A program made the position numbers and the translations under genes. Below the pieces are notes generated by a model that saw only the letters and a program-made list of their open reading frames with translations, was not told where the DNA came from and did no database searches. From the NCBI GenBank assembly GCA_024638545.1, contig JAHEKD010000239.1:1-5039 (forward strand): DNA of 5,039 nt. Direction: 5' to 3'. The stretch comes from Gammaproteobacteria bacterium (lineage in GTDB: Bacteria > Pseudomonadota > Gammaproteobacteria > Arenicellales > JAHEKD01). Below, piece by piece: positions 1-4,424 of the stretch; position 1 is the stretch's first letter, and every line of letters starts with the position of its first letter.

Positions 1-380
1 GCAGCTGTTATGATATCCACCTGCGTCACGCCGAATGCATTATTCATTGAAGCAACCCGCTTAAGCTCTTCAAAACGTGCCTCGCTATGTGCAATGGTGA
101 GTGAGCCGACTTGCTTGAATCCGGTGGCCTGACCGGTTTCGTTCTCAAGTTCGTCAAGCAGCGACATTGAATATTCACATAGCCTTGCATGGCTTTCATT
201 GGCACGCATGGTACCAATCAATCCGGCGGCATGCCAGGTAGTGCCGCATGAAAATTGCTGGCGTTCCAATAACACTACATCCTGCCAGCCTTGCCTGGCC
301 AGATGATAGGCAACACTGGCACCTGAAACACCGCCGCCAATAATTATTGCACTGGCTTTATCGGGTAATGTCTTGTTCAC
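1..380 (-). CDS. FAD-dependent oxidoreductase, dimethylglycine/sarcosine dehydrogenase-like (N-terminal part, runs off left edge)
   Basis: The minus strand encodes the first 126 residues of a DAO-superfamily flavoprotein; the 3' end lies beyond base 1. Directly visible are a hydrophobic strand followed by GGGVSG (G15, G17, G20), the dinucleotide-binding fold that holds the ADP part of FAD, with E39 ending the second strand. The segment GTTWHAAGL (residues 46-54) follows; in dimethylglycine and sarcosine dehydrogenases the His of this WHAAG motif is the covalent FAD attachment site, here His50. Such enzymes oxidise an N-methyl group and usually carry a C-terminal GcvT-like folate domain, which cannot be seen here. 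The start is taken as GTG at 380, preceded by GGAG seven bases upstream; the ATG a little further up is out of frame and hits a stop. It lies 42 bp behind the regulator on the same strand, so the two are probably cotranscribed. The substrate (dimethylglycine, sarcosine or another methylated amine) cannot be fixed from this fragment. Confidence 0.88.
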   Translation of the reverse strand, partial: MNKTLPDKASAIIIGGGVSGASVAYHLARQGWQDVVLLERQQFSCGTTWHAAGLIGTMRANESHARLCEYSMSLLDELENETGQATGFKQVGSLTIAHSEARFEELKRVASMNNAFGVTQVDIITA

Positions 381-422
381 TAAGTGACTCCATATTATTG
401 ATTGTTAACAGATAAGGTCTTA

Positions 423-992
423 TTAATAGATGGCAGGTGTTATGTACCAGATGACCTGGCACGGACTATCACCGATGTTCTTAAAATCATGAGCCTTTTT
501 TCGGGGTAATACAAAACTGTCTCCCTGGTTGAGCACAAATGACTCGTCTTCCAGTATGAGTTCAAGTTTTCCAGCAAGTACAAATCCGGATAATTCGACA
601 TCACGTATAATTAAGCCACCACTGACAGCACCGGGCTGTGACTCATTTAGTATCATCAGACTTTCACCGCTTAGATTCGGAGACAGCAATGATTCCGTCA
701 TGCCGGCACCGACAAAGTTTAGCCTTCGGCGCGTCTGCGCTCTTACTACATGGCTATTTTCAGTGTTATCCCCAGGTTGCTGTCGATCAAAAAACCAGCT
801 CAGCTCCACTTTCAAGGCATTGGCAATCAGGCCGAGTGTGGCGATTGTGACTTCAGATTTATCCCGCTCAGCCTGACTCACATAACCGGCAGAGCGATTA
901 ATGGCCCTGGCAAGTTCAATGACCGTCAAGCCACGTGCTTTGCGTAATTCGCGAATTTGCGTGCCGATAGTATCAGGATCGCTGGATGTCAA
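423..992 (-). CDS. XRE-family transcriptional regulator with C-terminal cupin sensor domain
   Basis: This is a 189-residue two-domain regulator. Residues about 10-65 form an HTH_3/XRE helix-turn-helix (IRELRKARGLTVIELAR, then a recognition helix around SAGYVSQAER). Residues about 115-185 form a small cupin barrel (GFVLAGKLELILEDE, then GDSFVLPRKKAHDF with a conserved-looking His). XRE-cupin proteins are one-component regulators whose cupin senses a small metabolite, often for amine or amino-acid catabolic genes. The frame stays open up to an ATG at 1064, but the extra 24 residues are AT-rich, that ATG has no ribosome site, and a good promoter lies inside that extension. TTG at 992, with GAGAT nine bases upstream, is therefore preferred, giving the usual family length of about 185-195. 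It precedes the flavoenzyme on the same strand and is divergent from the MetE-core gene, so it probably controls both units from the shared spacer. The inducer is unknown. Confidence 0.85.
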   Translation of the reverse strand: MTSSDPDTIGTQIRELRKARGLTVIELARAINRSAGYVSQAERDKSEVTIATLGLIANALKVELSWFFDRQQPGDNTENSHVVRAQTRRRLNFVGAGMTESLLSPNLSGESLMILNESQPGAVSGGLIIRDVELSGFVLAGKLELILEDESFVLNQGDSFVLPRKKAHDFKNIGDSPCQVIWYITPAIY

Positions 993-1024
993 AAATGCTG
1001 GATCTCGATTGAAATTACGATAGA

Positions 1025-1054
1025 AATATATCACATAAATGAAAAAATTATCAA
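1025..1054 (-). promoter_or_regulatory. Putative sigma-70 promoter for the XRE-cupin regulator unit
   Basis: Read on the minus strand, TTGATA (1054-1049) and TATATT (1030-1025) are separated by 18 bases, close to the sigma-70 consensus. Transcription would start near 1018 and leave a leader of about 26 bases before the TTG start at 992. Because it lies inside the frame that extends to the ATG at 1064, it argues against that longer start. Prediction only. Confidence 0.5.
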
Positions 1055-1071
1055 TATAATTCATTTGATTG

Positions 1072-1100
1072 TTTGCTAAGCAATAGCAAATTTAAGCAAC
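1072..1100. promoter_or_regulatory. Candidate operator: inverted and direct AGCAA/TTGCT repeats in the divergent spacer
   Basis: TTTGCTA (1072-1078) and TAGCAAA (1084-1090) form a perfect 7-bp inverted repeat with a 5-bp spacer. Nested in it, TTGCT (1073-1077) and AGCAA (1079-1083) form an 11-bp near-perfect palindrome. A third AGCAA copy sits at 1095-1099, exactly 10 bases (about one helical turn) from the copy at 1085. The cluster lies directly upstream of the putative minus-strand -35 box and about 50 bp before the MetE-core start. Binding by the adjacent XRE-cupin protein is an inference from position and symmetry. Confidence 0.5.
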
Positions 1101-1148
1101 CTATGTAAGAATGATCGATAACTCAATATAGCAGGCTGCAGGTGTTTG

Positions 1149-2204
1149 ATGGCCATAACCACAACCGTTGTTGGTGCATATCCAAAACCGGACTTTGTAA
1201 AACTGCCGGACTGGTTTGATCCGAAATATGACGGACCTGATAATGCAAATCCTACAGCGCGATGGCTGGATGCGCTCAGCGCGATGGGTCCGGATGCAGA
1301 GCAGATTCTTCAGCGCGGAATAAAACAAGTGATTGCAGATCAACTTGACTGTGGTATCGACATCCCGACTGATGGCGAAGTGAGAAGAGAGAATTATATC
1401 CACTATCATTGTCGACATCTCAAAGGCTTCGACTTTAATAAGCTTACCGCTAAGGTATTGCGTAATGGTTCATACACTGCCAAGTTACCAACTATCACAT
1501 CAAAAGTCTCCGCAGGTGAACTGTTTCTGGCAGATGAATGGAAGATTGCCCAATCGTTTACCGAAAACCAGGTCAAGGTCACCATGCCTGGTCCAATGAC
1601 AATCAGTGATACGAATGTGGATGATTTTTATAATGATGAGCGCAAATTGGGCGCTGATCTTGCAGATGCACTAAACAGGGAAGTCCTGTCACTGGGTGAC
1701 GCAGGATGTGTGCATATACAGATTGATGAACCCCTGTTTGCACGTAAACCTGAACAGGCGCTGGCCTATGGATTTGAAAATTTGGAAAGAGCGTTCCACG
1801 GTTGTCCGGCAAAAGTGCAGCGCACGGTTCATATGTGCTGCGGTTATCCAGATCGAATTGATCGTGACGACTACCCCAAGGCCGACCCACATTCATATTT
1901 CCAGTTATCCGATGCGATTGATAAATCCAGTATTAACGCTGTGTCAATCGAGGATGCACACCGAAATAATGACTTATCACTACTAGAGAAATTTCATAAC
2001 ACCAGGGTTATTTTTGGCGTGGTTGCCATTGCTAAAAGCCGTATTGAGACCGTTGAAGAGATTCGCGAAAGGCTTGAATTGGCGCTGAACCATATTGACG
2101 CTGAACGACTTCTGGCCGCTCCGGATTGCGGGCTTGGATTTTTAACGCGCGAACAGTGTAGAAAGAAACTTAGCAATATGGCCCAGGCAGCAAAATCCAT
2201 CTGA
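1149..2204 (+). CDS. MetE-like methyltransferase, catalytic (C-terminal) domain only; cobalamin-independent methionine synthase family
   Basis: This 351-residue protein belongs to the methionine synthase II (COG0620) family but is half the length of classical MetE (about 750 residues), matching only its zinc-bearing C-terminal barrel. Visible landmarks are the N-terminal TTVVGAYPKP, DGEVRRENY (residues about 75-85, the region that binds the homocysteine amino group in MetE), TMPGPMTI, QIDEP, and a complete set of probable zinc ligands: His228 and Cys230 (HMC), Glu268 (VSIED) and Cys327 (PDCGLG). Such an enzyme should activate a thiol, normally homocysteine, on zinc for methyl transfer. Stand-alone cores often use a donor other than methyl-folate, such as a methylated corrinoid protein; no such partner is visible here. 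ATG at 1149 is chosen: AGG at 1140-1142 lies six bases upstream, while an in-frame TTG immediately precedes it at 1146. It is divergent from the regulator and 54 bp ahead of the permease, implying a joint role. The true methyl donor is unresolved. Confidence 0.87.
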   Translation: MAITTTVVGAYPKPDFVKLPDWFDPKYDGPDNANPTARWLDALSAMGPDAEQILQRGIKQVIADQLDCGIDIPTDGEVRRENYIHYHCRHLKGFDFNKLTAKVLRNGSYTAKLPTITSKVSAGELFLADEWKIAQSFTENQVKVTMPGPMTISDTNVDDFYNDERKLGADLADALNREVLSLGDAGCVHIQIDEPLFARKPEQALAYGFENLERAFHGCPAKVQRTVHMCCGYPDRIDRDDYPKADPHSYFQLSDAIDKSSINAVSIEDAHRNNDLSLLEKFHNTRVIFGVVAIAKSRIETVEEIRERLELALNHIDAERLLAAPDCGLGFLTREQCRKKLSNMAQAAKSI

Positions 2205-2210
2205 TGGATT
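2194..2210 (+). other. Short perfect hairpin across the MetE-core stop codon
   Basis: AATCCAT (2194-2200) and ATGGATT (2204-2210) pair perfectly around a CTG loop, and the TGA stop (2202-2204) sits in the loop and second arm. No U-run follows, so it does not look like an intrinsic terminator. It may dampen read-through or stabilise the upstream transcript, or be chance. Confidence 0.3.
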
Positions 2211-2258
2211 GCCTTACTATCTGAATCGCGAGATCTAGTATATTTTTATTCGATCAGT

Positions 2259-3161
2259 ATGAAGCCAGGATGGGTGAATGTAACTCCGTGGATCTTCGTG
2301 TTCCTCTGGAGCACTGGATTTGTGGGTGCAAAATACAGCCTGCCGTTTGCTGAACCATTCACGCTGTTACTGATTAGGATGTCCCTGACGGTAGCCGTAT
2401 TCCTATTACTGATTATCATATTTAATGCAAGGCGATTGACACCGATCCAGGCTTTACATCAGATGATCGTCGGCGCTTTCATTCATGTTGGATACCTTGG
2501 GTGTATATTTGCAGCTATTAAACTTAACATGCCGGCTGGTGTGGCAGCCATCATTGTCGGCTTGCAGCCGATCATCACGGCTATACTGGCAATGGTCTGG
2601 CTTAAAGAATACCTGAGCACAAGGCAGTGGATTGGATTAATTTCCGGGTTCGCCGGTGTAGTCACAGTGCTGGCTGGCGGTCAGATGCTAGGTGACTTTG
2701 ATATTGACGGTAATGCGCTGAAATTCTGTTTTATTTCAGTGCTCTGCATCTCAATCGGCACCCTTTATCAGAAAAGATTTGGGCAGGGTGTGGACCTGAT
2801 CACCGGCTCGTTTTATCAATATGTAATGACCGCAATCCTGCTGGCCATCATATCCTGGACATTTGAGTCTGGTGAGGTTGAATGGACGCTGCAGTTTGTA
2901 CTGTCGATCACCTGGCTTGTATTTGGCTTGTCGGTAACAGCGGTTCTGCTATTAATGTATCTAATCAAAATGGGGGCGGCTGTTGAAGTTGCAAGCTACT
3001 TTTATCTGGTGCCTGTGTTTGCAGTTATTGAAACATGGATACTATTTGATGAGCAGCTCTCGTTTATCAGCATCGCGGGAATGCTATTAGCCGTGTTGGG
3101 CATATATCTCGTTATCAAGTCCACTGCCAACAATAAGGCTCGAATCAGGACAAGTGCCTAG
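2259..3161 (+). CDS. EamA/DMT-superfamily transporter (10-TM permease)
   Basis: The 300-residue length and hydrophobic pattern are those of the drug/metabolite transporter superfamily with two EamA repeats of five membrane helices each. The first repeat covers about residues 8-140, opening with PWIFVFLWSTGFVGAKYSLP, a typical start for this family, and containing the AGVAAIIVGLQPIITAILA helix. The second covers about 150-290, with YFYLVPVFAVIE and a closing GMLLAVLGIYLVI helix. Family members are inner-membrane exporters or importers of amino acids and other small metabolites; the substrate cannot be read from sequence. ATG at 2259 gives the expected N-terminus although no clear ribosome site precedes it. 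It probably shares a transcript with the MetE-core gene 54 bp upstream, which suggests movement of a methylated or sulfur compound. Its TAG stop (3159-3161) lies inside the left inverted repeat of the adjacent element, so the original C-terminus may have been different. Confidence 0.88.
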   Translation: MKPGWVNVTPWIFVFLWSTGFVGAKYSLPFAEPFTLLLIRMSLTVAVFLLLIIIFNARRLTPIQALHQMIVGAFIHVGYLGCIFAAIKLNMPAGVAAIIVGLQPIITAILAMVWLKEYLSTRQWIGLISGFAGVVTVLAGGQMLGDFDIDGNALKFCFISVLCISIGTLYQKRFGQGVDLITGSFYQYVMTAILLAIISWTFESGEVEWTLQFVLSITWLVFGLSVTAVLLLMYLIKMGAAVEVASYFYLVPVFAVIETWILFDEQLSFISIAGMLLAVLGIYLVIKSTANNKARIRTSA

Positions 3162-3176
3162 CCCGCATTTCTCACC
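3155..3176 (+). repeat. Left terminal inverted repeat of the MITE-like element
   Basis: This 22-bp arm matches the arm at 3360-3381 perfectly in reverse complement; the match fails at the next base on both sides. It contains the Ala-stop (GCC TAG) that ends the EamA permease frame. Confidence 0.85.
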
Positions 3177-3232
3177 GGACTTCGTAGCGAGACGGTTAAA
3201 GGATGCGGCCTGTATGGGTTTTATGACCAAAG

Positions 3233-3264
3233 GCCGGCATTATGTTATCAGCATATGTGCCGGC
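3233..3264. repeat. Internal hairpin of the element
   Basis: GCCGGCA (3233-3239) pairs with TGCCGGC (3258-3264), and TATG (3241-3244) pairs further with CATA (3252-3255) around a seven-base loop. It is the largest of the internal stem-loops and lies near the middle of the element. Confidence 0.6.
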
Positions 3265-3279
3265 ACAAGGGCCCGCAGG

Positions 3280-3348
3280 CATCGTTGACACGATGTCGAG
3301 GACCCAGACCGAGTAAAATGCCCACAGGGCGTGGCAAGCGACCATCGC
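3280..3348. repeat. Run of three further perfect stem-loops inside the element
   Basis: CATCGT/ACGATG (3280-3285 with 3290-3295, four-base loop), GCCC/GGGC (3320-3323 with 3327-3330, three-base loop) and GCGA/TCGC (3338-3341 with 3345-3348, three-base loop) follow one another. The short stems could arise by chance singly. Their succession suggests that a transcript of the element would be strongly folded and might serve as a two-way transcription stop or RNA-stability element for the convergent genes. Confidence 0.45.
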
Positions 3349-3359
3349 AGTAGTAGGGT

Positions 3360-3381
3360 GGTGAGAAATGCGGGCTAGGCA
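3360..3381 (-). repeat. Right terminal inverted repeat of the MITE-like element
   Basis: This arm is the perfect reverse complement of 3155-3176. On the minus strand it contributes the final Ala codon and the TAG stop of the truncated haemoglobin gene, mirroring what the left arm does to the permease. Confidence 0.85.
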
Positions 3382-3761
3382 AGCGGTGCCTCACTGTCAT
3401 CTGCAATATCGGTTACATATGTATTGATTTCCGTAATGACTTGATTAATGTCATCATCACTGAGATCGAACTCAGATAATGTTTCAATCAGGTGATCAAC
3501 AAATCCCTTGAAATGCATTACCCGAATTCCTCTGCCCTGGTGCGAGCGGGAAAGATCCATGTCAGAATATTCAATAGGCCCACCCAGGGCCACAGAGAAA
3601 AACTCCTTCTGCATGTTTTTCAATCGGTCAATTGAGGTGTTGGAAAAAAATCCTGCGAGTTTTTCATCCGCAAGGACTTTTGAGTAGAATATATTCACTA
3701 ATCGTTCAATTCCATCCTCGCCCCCGACACGTTCATATAAGGACATCTTTTCGGAACTCAT
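3375..3761 (-). CDS. Group 1 truncated haemoglobin (TrHbN type)
   Basis: This 128-residue globin matches the 2-over-2 fold of group 1 truncated haemoglobins across its whole length. Seen in order: the N-terminal SLYERVGGEDGIERLV, FYSKVLADEKLAGFF with the distal B10 Tyr26, RLKNMQKEFF with Gln51 at the E11-like position, the LGGP turn (59-62), and SHQGRGI with the haem-ligating proximal F8 His74. The Tyr-B10/Gln-E11 pair is the distal arrangement of mycobacterial HbN, which oxidises nitric oxide to nitrate with bound O2, so a soluble NO dioxygenase or O2/NO-handling role is likely. The first ATG (3761) is used; a second in-frame ATG five codons on cannot be excluded, and neither has a strong ribosome site. 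It lies 5 bp behind a small unrecognised frame, suggesting coupling. The last codon and stop fall in the inverted repeat of the adjacent element, so the acidic tail may be altered, but the globin fold is intact. Confidence 0.92.
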   Translation of the reverse strand: MSSEKMSLYERVGGEDGIERLVNIFYSKVLADEKLAGFFSNTSIDRLKNMQKEFFSVALGGPIEYSDMDLSRSHQGRGIRVMHFKGFVDHLIETLSEFDLSDDDINQVITEINTYVTDIADDSEAPLA

Positions 3762-3766
3762 AATTA

Positions 3767-3982
3767 TTACTCAGTGATAATTTGATATCTGTCATAGTCT
3801 AATGCAGAATTATCTTTAATACCACTGGTGCGGCAACGCCACGGTTTCTTCAGCCTGTCTGGTTCTGAGGCACGCCCGGTTGTGTTGAACGCTACTCGGC
3901 GTCGTTTATTGACATCAAAGCCACGATTTTCTATATTAGCCGGCTGGGGTATGTGAACAGCCCCGTGAGGCGACAGCCAAAT
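3767..3982 (-). CDS. Small basic hypothetical protein upstream of the globin (start uncertain)
   Basis: I do not recognise this product. The frame encodes about 71 residues rich in Arg and Lys (KRRR near the middle, DRLKKPWRCR later) and ending DYDRYQIITE, with sensible codon use and no membrane segment or signal peptide. It stops 5 bp before the globin start, an operon-like spacing. The odd point is initiation: no ATG, GTG or TTG exists in frame until a TTG at 4054, which would overlap the 5' end of the divergent gene and its promoter. The best-placed ribosome site, AAAGGA at 3994-3989, is six bases before an ATT codon at 3982, so an ATT start (as in infC) is proposed; a CTG at 3976 is another option. 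It could also be the remnant of a longer gene with a lost start, or a fortuitous frame in the globin leader. Confidence 0.4.
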   Translation of the reverse strand: MWLSPHGAVHIPQPANIENRGFDVNKRRRVAFNTTGRASEPDRLKKPWRCRTSGIKDNSALDYDRYQIITE

Positions 3983-4021
3983 TTCGCATCCTTTATAAAT
4001 ATTTAATTTAGCGAGGATGCT
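3983..4021. promoter_or_regulatory. AT-rich divergent promoter region with GCATCCT/AGGATGC inverted repeat
   Basis: This short spacer separates the globin unit from the rhodanese-chrA unit. GCATCCT (3986-3992) and AGGATGC (4014-4020) are perfect inverted repeats enclosing 21 mostly A/T bases with TATA-like stretches on both strands. Each arm also provides the AGGA ribosome site for the gene on its side, which explains part of the symmetry. A repressor or activator site shared by both directions is possible. No individual -35/-10 pair stands out enough to be assigned. Confidence 0.45.
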
Positions 4022-4303
4022 ATGACATCGCCAAATCAGATAACCGTTTCTCAACTTTCACGCCTTATCGGCACTTCGTCTTCAGCGGTTATTGTTGACG
4101 TATGTAGAGGCGAGGATTTTGAGGCAGATCCCAGGTTAGTTGCTACCGATTTTAGACATCCGTATGATGAACTTATCGGCACTTTGCATAAGCTTACCGG
4201 CAAGCGCGCTGTCGCTGTCTGCCAAAACGGCCTAAATATAAATATAAGTGGGGTTGCAGCGGCCATGCTGCGACTGCATGGACTTCTAAATGTAAATGTA
4301 TAA
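4022..4303 (+). CDS. Rhodanese-like sulfurtransferase domain protein, N-terminal part, frame broken near 4301
   Basis: Ninety-three residues form most of a single rhodanese domain: SAVIVDVCRGEDFEADPRLV resembles the early strand and DVR-like turn of the family, and AVCQNGLNI places a candidate catalytic Cys67 at the start of the active-site loop, followed by the helix GVAAAMLRLHGL. Rhodaneses pass sulfane sulfur through a Cys persulfide; domains of this kind are often found with ChrA/ChrB chromate-resistance genes. ATG at 4022 has AGGA four bases upstream (4014-4017). The protein stops just after the strand VNV, before the closing loop and helix of the fold. Those residues are found in the next frame (4296-4424), so a frameshift, a sequencing error or a split gene is likely. 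The break follows a tandem AAATGT repeat (4288-4299). The loop is atypical (QNGLNI rather than a VHGHEVS-like loop), so activity is uncertain. Confidence 0.7.
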   Translation: MTSPNQITVSQLSRLIGTSSSAVIVDVCRGEDFEADPRLVATDFRHPYDELIGTLHKLTGKRAVAVCQNGLNINISGVAAAMLRLHGLLNVNV

Positions 4304-4424
4304 GGATGACCTTGAACAACTTGAAGCGGGAATGCTGCTCTATGACAGCTTTTATCACTGGGCCAGGGATGCCAGATCTGAAGGTCATGATTGGCCGTTA
4401 TTTTCAAAAGACACTCGCAGGTGA
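4296..4424 (+). CDS. C-terminal remainder of the rhodanese-like protein in the next frame
   Basis: Forty-two codons run from an ATG at 4296, which overlaps the end of the preceding frame by eight bases, to a TGA at 4422-4424. The product begins [12 protein letters not shown] and continues [19 protein letters not shown], ending KDTRR. The first dozen residues fit what should follow the last strand of a rhodanese (in the family, a loop of the type LxGGxxxW then a helix), so this is best read as the tail of the same gene displaced by one base. Because an ATG sits exactly at the junction, translation by re-initiation as a separate small polypeptide is also possible. The Trp/His-rich tail is not a standard part of the rhodanese domain and I do not recognise it. 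Its TGA overlaps the chrA GTG. Confidence 0.55.
   Translation: MYKDDLEQLEAGMLLYDSFYHWARDARSEGHDWPLFSKDTRR

Larger units (their letters stand above)
3155..3381. mobile_element. MITE-like element with perfect 22-bp terminal inverted repeats
   Basis: The arms at 3155-3176 and 3360-3381 are perfect reverse complements over 22 bp; the core of the left arm reads CTAGCCCGCATTTCTCACC (3158-3176). The 183 bp between them encode no convincing protein but hold several perfect small hairpins. Ends plus a non-coding interior of this size fit a miniature inverted-repeat transposable element or an internally deleted insertion sequence. The flanks CAAGTG (3151-3156) and CAAGCG (3380-3385) differ at one base and could be a decayed target duplication. 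Alternatively the palindromic CTAG at each inner boundary is the duplicated target, so the exact ends are uncertain. The element sits between two convergent genes and supplies both TAG stops. The arm sequence is reminiscent of some IS1380-type ends, but that is unverified recollection. No transposase is in the window, so movement would need one in trans. Confidence 0.75.

Noticed and set aside
529..876. Open frame on the plus strand opposite the regulator
   Set aside because: It is a Ser-rich shadow of the strongly supported regulator gene with no family features or ribosome site; the smaller frames at 638-850 and 750-947 were rejected for the same reason.
993..1064. N-terminal extension of the XRE-cupin protein to an ATG at 1064
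   Set aside because: The extension is AT-rich, unlike the family N-terminus, has no ribosome site before the ATG and contains a good -35/-10 pair; TTG at 992 fits better.
1101..1418. Minus-strand frame across the divergent spacer and the start of the MetE-core gene
   Set aside because: It overlaps a clear gene antisense and its translation has no recognisable domain.
1603..1986. Several overlapping frames on both strands inside the MetE-core gene
   Set aside because: They are alternative-frame readings of a conserved coding sequence containing the zinc-ligand motifs; none has independent support.
3158..3378. Whole inverted-repeat region as a simple intrinsic terminator
   Set aside because: The arms are about 180 bp apart, far too distant for a terminator stem, and no U-run follows either arm, although terminator activity of inner hairpins is not excluded.
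4288..4304. Programmed ribosomal frameshift in the rhodanese gene
   Set aside because: No classical slippery heptamer, upstream stimulatory ribosome-site-like sequence or downstream pseudoknot is evident; mutation, error or re-initiation explains it more simply.
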